NCBI RefSeq assembly: GCF_029937855.1
Contig: NZ_JAPYPC010000022.1
Location: 1-64,000, forward strand
From: Christiangramia sp.
GTDB lineage: Bacteria > Bacteroidota > Bacteroidia > Flavobacteriales > Flavobacteriaceae
Length of the DNA stretch: 64,000 bases
Direction of reading: 5' to 3'
The notes under the pieces were generated by a model that worked only from the letters and a program-made list of their open reading frames with translations, did not search any database and had not been told where the DNA came from. The first letter of the stretch is position 1. Every line of letters starts with the position of its first letter. The translations under genes were made by a program, and so were the position numbers. Below, one piece after another: positions 29,968 through 40,761 of the stretch.

Positions 29968-31261
29968 GTTCTTTGGCCGATTTTGAAATATTTCCTTTAT
30001 TCTTGTCGATCACCGTAAGAATAGTATTTTTTTCAACTGTTTCCAATCGCATATCATGAATTTCTTCAGACTGCAACCGGCTTTCAATAGGAGAAAAAGA
30101 TAGATCGGTACCTCTAAGCAAATTTGTATCTGCCATGATCACCGCTCGTTCAATAACAAATTGTAATTCCCGTACATTCCCTGGAAATTGATGTTCCTTC
30201 AGCTTCTTTAAAAAGCCTGGATCTAATTTAAAAGGGCCTTTATTGTATTTTTCTGAATATAACTCCAGGAAATGATGGGTAAGAAGCGTGATATCTGTAC
30301 CCCTTTCTCGAAGCGGAGGGATGATAAGATCTACCGTATTGATACGATAAACAAGATCTTTTCTGAATTTGCTTTCATCGGATAGTTCTAAAATATCCAG
30401 ATTCGTCGCGCAGATAAGCCGGATATCAACAGGGATATTTTCATTAGATCCCAGCGGTGTAATATGTCTGTTTTGCAAGACAGTTAGCAACCTGGCCTGT
30501 TGCCTTAAACTAATATTCCCTATTTCATCTAGAAACAAAGTACCTCCGTTTGCGGCTTCAAAACGACCTTTCCTATCCTCTCGGGCATCTGTAAATGCGC
30601 CTTTCTTATATCCAAAAAGCTCACTTTCAAATAAGGAAGACGTGAGGGCACCAACGTCAACTTTAACGAACGGTTTGTTTTTGCGATTGGAATTTTCATG
30701 GATTGCTTTCGCCACAAGATCCTTCCCGGTACCATTTTCTCCTAAGATCAGGATATTTGCATCGGTAGGGGCCACCTTTTCAATTTTTGAAAATACCTGC
30801 TGAATCTCTTCGCTTTCACCAATAATCTTAGTGCCTTCAAAACGCGGCTTTGCAGATTTTGATCCATTCTTTCTTTTAACCTGCACCATCTCGCGGATGG
30901 ATTCTATCACTTTTTGGTTCTGCCAGGGTTTTACTATAAAATCTGATGCCCCCTCTTTTAAAGACCTTATAGCAAGATCTATATCACCATAGGCGGTGAT
31001 GAGGATTACATCGGTATCTGGAACAATATTTTTTATTTTATTAAGCCAGAAAATACCTTCATTCCCGGTATTCACCAGGCCATTGAAATTCATATCCAGA
31101 ATGACCACATCAAATTTCTTTGTTGAAATTAAGGAAATTAGATTTCCAGGGTTCTTTTCCGTTGCAATTTCAGCAACAAAAGGTTTCAGTAATAAACGTA
31201 AAGCAGTGAGCACATCTGCATCGTCATCTATTGCAAGTATTTTAGCATCTTTGAGCTGCAT
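29915..31261 (-). CDS. NtrC-type sigma-54 response regulator
   Basis: REC domain (AIDDDADVL, VVILDMNF), AAA+ (GENGTGKDLVAKAIH, GAFTDA, GGTLFLDEIGN), C-terminal Fis-type HTH. Confidence 0.93.
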   Translation of the reverse strand: MQLKDAKILAIDDDADVLTALRLLLKPFVAEIATEKNPGNLISLISTKKFDVVILDMNFNGLVNTGNEGIFWLNKIKNIVPDTDVILITAYGDIDLAIRSLKEGASDFIVKPWQNQKVIESIREMVQVKRKNGSKSAKPRFEGTKIIGESEEIQQVFSKIEKVAPTDANILILGENGTGKDLVAKAIHENSNRKNKPFVKVDVGALTSSLFESELFGYKKGAFTDAREDRKGRFEAANGGTLFLDEIGNISLRQQARLLTVLQNRHITPLGSNENIPVDIRLICATNLDILELSDESKFRKDLVYRINTVDLIIPPLRERGTDITLLTHHFLELYSEKYNKGPFKLDPGFLKKLKEHQFPGNVRELQFVIERAVIMADTNLLRGTDLSFSPIESRLQSEEIHDMRLETVEKNTILTVIDKNKGNISKSAKELGITRAALYRRLDKYDL

Positions 31262-31316
31262 GACACAATATTACGATTTTCTTTAAAGGCTGGTCAAGTT
31301 TCAAATGCAGAAATAA

Positions 31317-31438
31317 TTCGATTTATAAAATTGTATTGTAATCGAACAGCAAGTGTATCAAAACCGAACACTCACCGCACATCATTACAATGTAAAACAT
31401 TGAATACCATTCATTTATAACTGTGGCACTATATTGCC
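31317..31438 (+). promoter_or_regulatory. Candidate sigma-54 promoter and upstream activator site for the MacB-type export operon
   Basis: TGGCAC-TATA-TTGCC at 31424-31438 (spacer one base short of consensus); inverted repeat TTCGAT-N18-ATCGAA at 31317-31346. Confidence 0.45.
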
Positions 31439-31466
31439 TTTTAACTAACCGGAAATAAAAATTTAC

Positions 31467-32720
31467 ATGGATATACCTTTAGAAAAGAAACGATTCACAC
31501 CTAAGAGAATAGCAATTATTGCCGGAATTGTCATTATTGCAAGCCTCATAATTTTTGTTCTATTCTCCTCTACTGGCAACTCCAAACTCAATGTTGAAAA
31601 AGAACGGATCACTATAAGTGAAGTTCAAAAAGGCAATTTCCAGGAGAATATCCCAGTAAATGGTGTCGTGCTTCCTATTAAAACAATCTATCTTGATGCA
31701 ATGGAAGGTGGTCGTGTGGAAGAGCGTTTTGTCGAAGATGGTGCGATGATGGAAAAAGGAGAGCCCATTATAAGATTATCCAACACAGATCTTGAACTAA
31801 GTCTGGTAAACCAGGAAACGCAAGTATATAATTTACTTACACAGATACAGAGGACTCAAAACGCATCAAGACAAAATACAATTAATAGGCTGAACCAGTT
31901 GACCGATGTAAAAAATAGTTTAAAGGAAGCCAAACGGATATACGAATTGAATTCTAAATTATACAAAAAAGGGGCAATTGGGAGACAGGATTACGAGGAA
32001 TCAAAAAATAATTATAATTATCAGCAGGAACGCCTGGATCTTACTCAGAAAGTCCTGGAACAGGATTCGATTTCTTCTAAATTGGAAACCGGACAGGCTC
32101 AGGAATCTTATAATAGAACCAAAAAAGCCTTGGAGTTGATGCGCAGAAAAGTGGGTGACCTGGTTGTAAAAGCACCGGTTGATGGGCAGCTTACCGCATT
32201 GGATGCGGAAATCGGCCAGTCAAAATCAAAAGGTGAACGACTGGGCCAGATAGATGTAGTATCCGGTTATAAAGTTCGTGCCGAAATCGATGAGCATTAT
32301 ATTTCAAGGATTTTCAACGGGCAGCGTGGAACTTTTAATTTTAACGGTAAAGAATATGATTTGGAAATCAAAAAAGTCTTTACCCAGGTTTCAAATGGGC
32401 GGTTTCAGGTGGACATGCATTTTGTGGAAGAAGTGCCGGAAAATATACGGCGTGGGCAGAGTCTCCAGATTAAACTGGCACTAAGCCAGGAAAAAGAAGC
32501 CATTTTGGTTTCCAAGGGAGGATTTTTTCAGCAAACCGGTGGAAACTGGATTTTTAAAATAAATGAGGACGAGGAAACTGCATATAAAACCTCGATTCGT
32601 TTAGGTAGCCAGAACACTGAATATTATGAAGTTTTAGAAGGAATCAATCCCGGGGACCGGGTAATTACGTCGAGTTATTCAAATTTTGGAGATATTGACG
32701 AACTTGTCATCAACGAATAA
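31467..32720 (+). CDS. HlyD/MacA-type periplasmic adaptor (MFP)
   Basis: N-terminal TM, biotinyl-lipoyl-like and coiled-coil regions; VVKAPVDGQLTALDAEIGQ. Confidence 0.9.
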   Translation: MDIPLEKKRFTPKRIAIIAGIVIIASLIIFVLFSSTGNSKLNVEKERITISEVQKGNFQENIPVNGVVLPIKTIYLDAMEGGRVEERFVEDGAMMEKGEPIIRLSNTDLELSLVNQETQVYNLLTQIQRTQNASRQNTINRLNQLTDVKNSLKEAKRIYELNSKLYKKGAIGRQDYEESKNNYNYQQERLDLTQKVLEQDSISSKLETGQAQESYNRTKKALELMRRKVGDLVVKAPVDGQLTALDAEIGQSKSKGERLGQIDVVSGYKVRAEIDEHYISRIFNGQRGTFNFNGKEYDLEIKKVFTQVSNGRFQVDMHFVEEVPENIRRGQSLQIKLALSQEKEAILVSKGGFFQQTGGNWIFKINEDEETAYKTSIRLGSQNTEYYEVLEGINPGDRVITSSYSNFGDIDELVINE

Positions 32721-32764
32721 AACATCATCACTCATTCATCAAAAAACGGACAAATACTTTTAAA

Positions 32765-33454
32765 ATGATAAAGATCACCAACTTAGAAAAATACTATAAA
32801 ACCGAAGAAGTACAAACCATTGCGCTTAATAAGCTTTCTTTTGAAGTAAAAGAAGGAGAATTTGCGGCTATTATGGGACCATCCGGGTGTGGAAAATCAA
32901 CCTTATTAAATATTCTTGGAATGCTGGATGATCCTGATGGCGGAAGTTATCTTTTCAACGGAACTGAAGTCGCTGGCTTTAATGAGCGCCAGAGAGCGAA
33001 ACTTAGAAAGCACAATATTGGTTTTGTTTTCCAGAGTTTCAACCTTATTGATGAACTGAGTGTTTTTGAAAATGTAGAGCTTCCGCTTATCTATACCGGG
33101 GTAAAACCCGCTGAACGAAAAGAGCGTGTACATGAGGTGTTGGAAAAAATGCAGATTATGCATCGCAGAAAACATTTTCCGCAGCAGTTATCGGGAGGAC
33201 AGCAACAGCGAGTTGCTGTAGCCAGAGCCGTGGTAAATAACCCAAAGATCATCCTTGCCGATGAACCTACGGGTAACCTGGACAGCAGCAACGGGAATGA
33301 AGTCATGGACCTACTTACAGAACTCAACGAAGCGGGAACTACCATCATCATGGTAACCCACAGCGAACACGACGCCAAATTCAGCCACCGAATCATCAGG
33401 ATGCTGGATGGGCAAAAAGTAACAGAGAATTTGCTGGCTGAATTTAAAAGTTAA
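32765..33454 (+). CDS. MacB/LolD-type ABC ATPase (canonical motifs)
   Basis: GPSGCGKST, LSGGQQQRVAVARA, ILADEPTGNLDS, VTHS. Confidence 0.95.
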   Translation: MIKITNLEKYYKTEEVQTIALNKLSFEVKEGEFAAIMGPSGCGKSTLLNILGMLDDPDGGSYLFNGTEVAGFNERQRAKLRKHNIGFVFQSFNLIDELSVFENVELPLIYTGVKPAERKERVHEVLEKMQIMHRRKHFPQQLSGGQQQRVAVARAVVNNPKIILADEPTGNLDSSNGNEVMDLLTELNEAGTTIIMVTHSEHDAKFSHRIIRMLDGQKVTENLLAEFKS

Positions 33455-33485
33455 CGAAGGTCATTCATCAATCAAAAACGATCAA

Positions 33486-35867
33486 ATGTTCAAAAACTAT
33501 TTTAAAATAGCGTGGCGGAGTATCTGGAAAAACAGTCTTTACAGCAGTCTTAACATCATAGGTCTTAGTTTTGGTCTTGCAAGCGTCATGACGCTCATCT
33601 TTGTAATCTATGCTTATTACGATGCAGATGCTGTATTGAAAAATAAGGAACAGCTCTATTATCTGCAGAGTGTCTCCACGGATGGGGAAACTTATATGCA
33701 AACCACTTATCCACTTCTTGGGGAAATTGTAAAAAACTCTCCGGAAATTGAGGCAGCTACTCACATTCAGGGATGGAATTCACCCAAATTCAGCTTTCAG
33801 GATAAAAAATTATGGGGAAATACAAGGTATGTAGACACCAGTTTTTTTCAGGTTTTTACACTTCCTTTGAAATATGGTGATCCTGAAACTGCACTAGACG
33901 AAAAATTTTCGGTAGTAATTTCCGAAGATAAATCGCAGCAGCTATTTGGTGATTCCAACCCTATGGGAAAGACTATACAGGCAGATGACAGCATCAACCT
34001 CACGGTTACCGGTGTTCTGGAGCCTTTATCAAATTACGCTTCTATTGATGCCGATATTCTTCTAAATACTTCCCTTTTAATGGATCAACCGGGGTTTAGT
34101 GAAAATGCAAACTGGTATAATTCTTTTGCGGAAAACTATATAAAGCTCAAAAAAGATAGCGATATTCCAAAACTTGAGAACAGAATCAAAGATCTCGTTT
34201 TCCTGAATTATGCCGAGCCTTCCGATCTAAAAATGATTCAGGCACAAAGCTTTTCAAATTTACGAGAGGCAAATAATCCGATGGTGGGAACCATACTAAC
34301 CGGCGCCTTTGCCACTGCCTTTTTTGTATTATTGATCGTATTGGTAAATCTCCTAAACTTGAATACTTCCATCATATACAGCAGGACGAAAGAAATTGCC
34401 ATTAGAAAAATAACCGGGGGCCGAAAAAGAGATCTCCTTATACGCTTTTGTATAGAAAATGGCCTTATCGTATTTATCTCTATGATAATGGGCCTGCTTC
34501 TTTTTAAGATTATACTGCTTCCCGGCCTTAATGAAATTATAGGAAACCAATTTGGTACTGTCCATTTCGATTTTATAAATGATCTTGATGTCCTGTTAAT
34601 TTTTATAGGCTTAGGAATCGTAATAAGTCTCATAGCTGGAATACTGCCATCTTTAAAATTTGTTTCCATTCCCGTGGCAACTGCCATAAAAGGAAAACTG
34701 AACTTTTCAGGTAAAAACTTATTCGTTAGAAACACCTTCATCACAATACAGTTTGCGCTGGCGATCATTTTTATTTGTATGGCTTTGGTGCTAAATCGCC
34801 AGATTGATTTCATGAAAAATTCACCCCTGGGCTTCAATGAAAACAACGTAAGCCTCATTCCTCTCAATTTGGAGATACATGATCAGAAAACTGCAGGTGC
34901 CCATTTTAATTCAATTTTGAATAAGTTAAGGATGAATCCTTATGTAAAGGGTATTTCAACCACATCCATGATTCCTTCAGCCTATCACTATAACTATAAT
35001 ACTTATTACGAGCCTGAAACGGGGCAGGAGGTCAAACTACGGCATACCGGTGCAGATGTAGGTTACGTTGAAACCTATCAAATTTCATTAGCCGAAGGTG
35101 AAAATTTCAGAAATGAAAATTATGATAAGGAGTCACCCTCGATTATGATCAATCAGAAAGCTATGGAAGCTTTGGGTTGGAAATCTATAAAAAATAAATA
35201 TTTAAAGGAAAAAAATGGCGATGCAATTTACAATGTTGTGGGGGTTATGGAGGATTTTCATTATCAAGACATGCAACGTAAAATCGAACCGCTGCTCCAT
35301 TGGAATACGAACGAACCGAGGCTTGAAGGGAATAGTTACCTAAGCATAAGAATAGATCCCGCTCACAAGACAGCAATTCTTAATGATCTAAAAAATGAGA
35401 TCAAAAACGCATTTCCGGAAAGCGAAATTGAAAGCTTTGATATCAAGGAAAAATTAAGCGCCCAGTACACCCTGATCGAAGGTATTTTGAAAACTGTAAA
35501 TTATGTGGCTTTTCTCGCAATAATCATTTCCTGCCTGGGAATGTTCGGACTTATTTCCCTTATCGCAAAGAAACGTGTGAAGGAAATTGGAATACGAAAA
35601 ACTCTAGGAGCTAGTGCAAAAAAGATCGTATTCCTGCTTTCAAAAGATTTCATCAAACTGGTGCTTATCTCAGCTCTACTGGCATTACCACTTACCTGGT
35701 TATTAATGACTGTCTGGTTACAAGATTTTGCCTATCGTATTGATCTTCACTGGTGGATTTTCGCGGCCGGTGGGATAATCGCACTTGCTATTACATCTGC
35801 CACCGTTGGCTTTCAAGCCATTAAAGCAGCATTAGCTAACCCTGTAAAATCTTTAAGAACAGAATAA
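33486..35867 (+). CDS. FtsX/MacB-type ABC permease 1
   Basis: FKNYFKIAWRSIWKN start, REIAIRKITGG, KEIGIRKTLGAS, NPVKSLRTE end. Confidence 0.93.
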   Translation: MFKNYFKIAWRSIWKNSLYSSLNIIGLSFGLASVMTLIFVIYAYYDADAVLKNKEQLYYLQSVSTDGETYMQTTYPLLGEIVKNSPEIEAATHIQGWNSPKFSFQDKKLWGNTRYVDTSFFQVFTLPLKYGDPETALDEKFSVVISEDKSQQLFGDSNPMGKTIQADDSINLTVTGVLEPLSNYASIDADILLNTSLLMDQPGFSENANWYNSFAENYIKLKKDSDIPKLENRIKDLVFLNYAEPSDLKMIQAQSFSNLREANNPMVGTILTGAFATAFFVLLIVLVNLLNLNTSIIYSRTKEIAIRKITGGRKRDLLIRFCIENGLIVFISMIMGLLLFKIILLPGLNEIIGNQFGTVHFDFINDLDVLLIFIGLGIVISLIAGILPSLKFVSIPVATAIKGKLNFSGKNLFVRNTFITIQFALAIIFICMALVLNRQIDFMKNSPLGFNENNVSLIPLNLEIHDQKTAGAHFNSILNKLRMNPYVKGISTTSMIPSAYHYNYNTYYEPETGQEVKLRHTGADVGYVETYQISLAEGENFRNENYDKESPSIMINQKAMEALGWKSIKNKYLKEKNGDAIYNVVGVMEDFHYQDMQRKIEPLLHWNTNEPRLEGNSYLSIRIDPAHKTAILNDLKNEIKNAFPESEIESFDIKEKLSAQYTLIEGILKTVNYVAFLAIIISCLGMFGLISLIAKKRVKEIGIRKTLGASAKKIVFLLSKDFIKLVLISALLALPLTWLLMTVWLQDFAYRIDLHWWIFAAGGIIALAITSATVGFQAIKAALANPVKSLRTE

Positions 35868-35881
35868 TCAAATCCTTCATC

Positions 35882-38299
35882 ATGATCAGGAACTATTTAA
35901 AAATAGCTTTACGAAATCTCTGGAAAGAAAAAACCTTTACCGGACTGAATGTTATTGGTCTTACAGTAGCCTTTGGAGTAGCATTCCTGTTATGCGCTTA
36001 TGCACTTTTTGAACTTTCCTATGATCAATTCCACGAAAACAAGGATTCTATTTATCAGGTGTATACCAACCAGGAAACACCACAAGGGACCGAATCCAGC
36101 GATTCCAATCCGGTCCCTTTTGCAGCAGCCTTACAATCTGAAGTTCCAGGGGTTAAAAAAATTTCGCGGTATACCAGCGGTGGCCCTGCGGTAAGATATA
36201 ATGATAAAACTTTTAGAATTAGTGCTGTTTGGGTGGATCCAGATTTTTTTGATATGTTCACATTTCCCGTTATTCAGGGGAAAAGCGAAAACCCTCTTTC
36301 CGAAAAGACCTCTATGGCCCTTACAGAGGAAACCGCAGCCCGCCTCTTCGGCGATGAGAATCCACTGGGTAAAACACTGGAGCTTCAACAAAATGGGGAA
36401 CAGGTTCCTGTTACAGTTACAGCCGTTCTGGAAAATTATCCTGCTTCCAGTTCCATAGGTTTCGAAGCAGTCTTTAACTTTAAAAACCTACCAAACAGAG
36501 TATATGCAGATAATATAGATCGGTGGGACAAGCACAATCATAACGTGTACCTACAGCTTGATAATAGTATTTCTATTGAACAGTTTGAAAATTCAACCAA
36601 AACTTTTTCTGAATTACATTTCGCCAATGACATAAACAATGCAAAAAGGGATGGTGCGCAGGCCAATCCTGATGGAAATTATCGACAAATAAAGTTACTT
36701 CCTGTACCCGACCGCAGTTTTGTGAGCATTGAGAAAGGGGTATTGAGCGTAAGCAAAACTTTGCAATACCTGATTTTGGCAATTGCCTTGCTGATTTTAT
36801 TTATTGCCAGTGTGAATTTTATAAATATGAGCATTGCCAAAGGTGCCAACCGTTTACGCGAAATAGGAATGCGTAAGACCCTGGGTGCGGGCAAAAGTCA
36901 ATTATTCTTGCAATTTTGGGGAGAAAGTCTCATAATATTTATGATTTCAATAGTACTGGGTGCTTTACTTGCTTCGGCCTTGTTAAAACCATTTCAGGAT
37001 TTATTCAGGACCGAAGCTTCATTGCAGGTCATACTCCATCCAGGTAACATTTTAGTCCTTTCTCTAAGCCTTTTACTTATTACATTCATCGCTGGCGGTT
37101 ATCCTGCTTTGTTAATGAGCAAACTGGGAATATTGCAAGCCTTAAAAGGCAAAATGAAGGCGACCGGCAAAAATAAGGTTCGAGACGTATTAATAATTAT
37201 ACAGTTTAGTATAGCAATTGTGTTGATCAGTGGAACGCTTGTTCTCTGGAATCAGTTGGAATTTATGCGGTCTAAGGAGCTTGGGTTTAATAAAGAGCAG
37301 GTTATTTCTTTACCTATAAGCAGTTCGAAAAGTGATAAGCAAATTCTACAACTCCTTCGCGATGAACTGCAAACCAATCCAAATATTCTTAGTGTTTCGG
37401 CCTCGAATAATATTTTGGGTATGGGTAAAGATAGGACTTCGATGACCAGTGTGATGGGATTCGAATACCAGGGCCGCGAGGTAAAAACAAATATACTCGC
37501 AGTAGATTATGATTATACAGAGACATTGAATATAAATGTTTTAGAGGGCCGAACATTCAGCCGGAATTATGCAGCTGATAGTTTATCTGTTGTTATCAAT
37601 GAGTCTATGGCAAAACAATTTACTGAAGAAAATCCGCTCGAAATTAATCTTAATATAGATGACAAGCTATTCAAAGTTATAGGCGTAATAGAAGATTTCC
37701 ATTTTCAAGATCTTAATAAAGAAATTGAGCCCCTCAGCCTTTTCATGAATCAAAGCAGTGCATTGCGATATGCCTATATAAAAGTCAAACCAGGAAACCT
37801 TTCCGGAGCCTACGACGAGATAAAATCGACATGGAATAAAATTGAACCTGAACGGGAATTTTTAGGTTCTTTCCTGGATGAAAATATTGACCGTACCCTC
37901 ATGAAAGAACGTACGATGACCACTATGATAAGCAGTGGTTCCATCCTCGCGATTATGTTAAGCTGTATAGGCCTTTTTGCTATATCATTACTGGTCGTAT
38001 CACAAAGACGTAAAGAAATTGGAATTAGAAAAGTCGTCGGTGCCAGTGTGGGTAAGATCACCCTGATGCTAACCTCAGATTTTCTAAAACTCGTTGGGAT
38101 TGCATTTTTGATCGCTACCCCAATTGCCTGGTATTTCAGTAGGGAATGGCTACAAAATTATCCCTATCGGATCGATCTGAATATCTGGATCTTCCTTTTC
38201 GCGGGTATCATCGCTATAGGAATTGCCATTTTCACCATCAGTTTCAGGACGATCAAGGCAGCCATTCAGAACCCGGTTAAAAGTTTAAGAACTGAATAA
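35882..38299 (+). CDS. FtsX/MacB-type ABC permease 2
   Basis: LREIGMRKTLGAG, KEIGIRKVVGAS, NPVKSLRTE end. Confidence 0.93.
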   Translation: MIRNYLKIALRNLWKEKTFTGLNVIGLTVAFGVAFLLCAYALFELSYDQFHENKDSIYQVYTNQETPQGTESSDSNPVPFAAALQSEVPGVKKISRYTSGGPAVRYNDKTFRISAVWVDPDFFDMFTFPVIQGKSENPLSEKTSMALTEETAARLFGDENPLGKTLELQQNGEQVPVTVTAVLENYPASSSIGFEAVFNFKNLPNRVYADNIDRWDKHNHNVYLQLDNSISIEQFENSTKTFSELHFANDINNAKRDGAQANPDGNYRQIKLLPVPDRSFVSIEKGVLSVSKTLQYLILAIALLILFIASVNFINMSIAKGANRLREIGMRKTLGAGKSQLFLQFWGESLIIFMISIVLGALLASALLKPFQDLFRTEASLQVILHPGNILVLSLSLLLITFIAGGYPALLMSKLGILQALKGKMKATGKNKVRDVLIIIQFSIAIVLISGTLVLWNQLEFMRSKELGFNKEQVISLPISSSKSDKQILQLLRDELQTNPNILSVSASNNILGMGKDRTSMTSVMGFEYQGREVKTNILAVDYDYTETLNINVLEGRTFSRNYAADSLSVVINESMAKQFTEENPLEINLNIDDKLFKVIGVIEDFHFQDLNKEIEPLSLFMNQSSALRYAYIKVKPGNLSGAYDEIKSTWNKIEPEREFLGSFLDENIDRTLMKERTMTTMISSGSILAIMLSCIGLFAISLLVVSQRRKEIGIRKVVGASVGKITLMLTSDFLKLVGIAFLIATPIAWYFSREWLQNYPYRIDLNIWIFLFAGIIAIGIAIFTISFRTIKAAIQNPVKSLRTE

Positions 38300-38323
38300 T
38301 CCAGACCTAAAAACATATAAAAA

Positions 38324-40708
38324 ATGTTTAGAAATAATTTTAAAATAGCGTTGAGAAGCCTGAAAAAAAATAAGGCATATACTGCTATCAATATCCTGGG
38401 GCTGGCGGCCGGAATGGCGAGTTTCATTATTGTTCTTCTAGCTCTTAATTATGAACTGAGTTATGATACCTGGGATCCAGAACTCCGGCAAGTTCATAAA
38501 GTGTCCATGCGTGTAAAAGATGAAATTTTTGAAGCAACCCCTGCACCATTAGCCTCTTTTCTCAATGAGAAATATCCCAAAGTGGAAGCAGCTACTTCCC
38601 TTCAGGGAACTGGTGAATACGAAATACTTATAAGTGCAAATGAAAAAAGTATTTATCAAAAAGGATTTACCTCAGCAGACTCTCTCTTTTTACAGGTTTT
38701 TCCTTATCATCTAAGTCAGGGAAACAGGACTACGGCATTCAATGCTCCAAATGCTGTTTTAATCAGTGAGGAACTTTCGCAGAAACTCTTTGGGGATGCA
38801 AATCCCATGGGAGAGACCATTAAGGTTTTTAATGTCATGGAAGGTGTGATCACAGGCGTCATGGAATTACCGGAAACACCCTCTCATCGTAATATGCATC
38901 TCGTAATGCGAGACCCATACGAACAACAGAACTTTTTCTGGAATAATCATTCTTATGAGACTTATATCAAACTTCACCAACAAATTCCTGAACTTGAACT
39001 AGAAAAAGACCTCAATAGGATCTATTTTGAAGAGCGAATATTGCAAGATGAAAATTTAAAGGAAGCTTATAAAAAATCGGATAACAAAACTATCCTATTT
39101 ACTGATTCGGTTCCCGATATTCAAAATTTTTCGAAATACGGTTCCAGTAATATTAAAACAATTTCTATACTTTTTATCCTGGCAGTTCTCCTCCTTCTAA
39201 TAGGGGCAATTAATTTCAGTAATCTTACGGTAGCCAAATCTCTAGGAAGAACCCAGGAAATTGGAGTTAGAAAGGTCCTGGGATCAGGACGAAAAAACCT
39301 GATTTTTCAGTTTATGAGTGAAACGTCCTTACAATGTGCTATTAGTTTAATCATAGCACTAAGTGTTGTTTTGATAAGTTTACCCTATATCAATAGTTCC
39401 CTTAATCTTCAGTTAAGCTTTTGGGCACAAAATTCCTGGTCTTTATTCCTCCAGATTGGTCTTTGCCTTTTTATCCTTGTTTTACTTTCGGGCATATATC
39501 CATCTTTTTATCTCTCTGGGTTTAAAATTGTGAATGTTCTAAAAGGAAATATTTCTTTTGGAAATAAGGAATGGAGTTTTAGAAATATACTGGTGATATT
39601 TCAATTTATGGTAACGGTCTTTTTTGTTATTGTCATTTTGGGAGTAAACAAACAGCTCCATTTTATTCAAAACAAAGATAAAGGATTTACCGGGGAGCAG
39701 GTCATGCGTATTGAGGCTACACAACCTACCCGGGAGGAGGGCTTTCAGCAAGCACGAAACGCACTACTTTCCATACCCGGGGTTAGTAGTATCTCAAAAA
39801 CAACTACAGTACCCGGCGATAAAATAGCAGATTCTTCTACCTATAATTTTGACTATAAAGGTGAGAAAATAAGAATGGGATCGGTAAAGGTAAGCACCGA
39901 TTATTTTAAAACTTTGGAAGTTCCATTACTTGCGGGACGATATTTTAATGAATCTTTTGCAGATCAAAATACCCGTAACGCAATTATTAATGAAACTGCA
40001 GCAAGAAAATTATCTTCTAACCCTATTGGAGAAACCATTTCGTTTGGCGGATGTGATGAAGGAACTGTCAAGATAGTGGGAATAGTAAATGATATAAACG
40101 TACACGGTTTCCAGTCTAATGTGAAACCCGCTGTCTATACTATTGAAAATAAAGCCTGCATGTACCAGTCTGGTGGAGCTATCCTGGTAAAACTCAAATC
40201 AGATAATATTAATTCATCCATAACCGAAATACAAGAGGAATGGAAACTAATTGAACCTGATTTCCCTCTGCGATATTCCTTTCTGGATGCAAATTTTGAA
40301 AAGTTATTTAGTTCTTATTTAAGGCTGGAAAAGATCATTAGCTTTTTTGGTGGCATTGCCATCTTAATTTCAATCATGGGCCTATTTGCCTTAACCGCTT
40401 TTATGATTAGGCAGCGAAATAAAGAAATAGGGATACGAAAAGTTTTAGGGGCAAATATTAAAGATCTTACTGCGCTTTTAGGCAGAGATTTTTTAATCCT
40501 GGTATTTATAGCAAGCTTAATAGCCATTCCCATAGGATATTGGGCGCTTAACGAGTGGCTTCAGGATTTTGCTTATAGAACCACGATTCAATGGTGGATT
40601 TTTGTGACAGCGGCATCTACTGTATTTTTAATTGCACTTTCCATCGTGAGCTTCCAAACTGTAAAAACCGCTTTACAAAATCCTGTGAAAAGTCTCAGAA
40701 CGGAATAA
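38324..40708 (+). CDS. FtsX/MacB-type ABC permease 3
   Basis: QEIGVRKVLGSG, KEIGIRKVLGAN, NPVKSLRTE end. Confidence 0.93.
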   Translation: MFRNNFKIALRSLKKNKAYTAINILGLAAGMASFIIVLLALNYELSYDTWDPELRQVHKVSMRVKDEIFEATPAPLASFLNEKYPKVEAATSLQGTGEYEILISANEKSIYQKGFTSADSLFLQVFPYHLSQGNRTTAFNAPNAVLISEELSQKLFGDANPMGETIKVFNVMEGVITGVMELPETPSHRNMHLVMRDPYEQQNFFWNNHSYETYIKLHQQIPELELEKDLNRIYFEERILQDENLKEAYKKSDNKTILFTDSVPDIQNFSKYGSSNIKTISILFILAVLLLLIGAINFSNLTVAKSLGRTQEIGVRKVLGSGRKNLIFQFMSETSLQCAISLIIALSVVLISLPYINSSLNLQLSFWAQNSWSLFLQIGLCLFILVLLSGIYPSFYLSGFKIVNVLKGNISFGNKEWSFRNILVIFQFMVTVFFVIVILGVNKQLHFIQNKDKGFTGEQVMRIEATQPTREEGFQQARNALLSIPGVSSISKTTTVPGDKIADSSTYNFDYKGEKIRMGSVKVSTDYFKTLEVPLLAGRYFNESFADQNTRNAIINETAARKLSSNPIGETISFGGCDEGTVKIVGIVNDINVHGFQSNVKPAVYTIENKACMYQSGGAILVKLKSDNINSSITEIQEEWKLIEPDFPLRYSFLDANFEKLFSSYLRLEKIISFFGGIAILISIMGLFALTAFMIRQRNKEIGIRKVLGANIKDLTALLGRDFLILVFIASLIAIPIGYWALNEWLQDFAYRTTIQWWIFVTAASTVFLIALSIVSFQTVKTALQNPVKSLRTE

Positions 40709-40715
40709 ACAAACC

Positions 40716-40746
40716 AAACCTTAAGTTTTTAAAACTTGTAAGGTTT
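40716..40746. repeat. REP-like palindrome in permease array (1)
   Basis: AAACCTTAAGTTTTTAAAACTTGTAAGGTTT, near-perfect palindrome. Confidence 0.65.
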
Positions 40747-40761
40747 AATATCACCGAAATA

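Noticed and set aside
30369-30803. 144-aa ORF antisense to the NtrC-type regulator
   Set aside because: Antisense to conserved AAA+ core; composition is a codon-bias artefact.
34238-34867. 209-aa antisense ORF inside permease 1
   Set aside because: Shadow ORF opposite a strongly supported permease; no recognisable domain.
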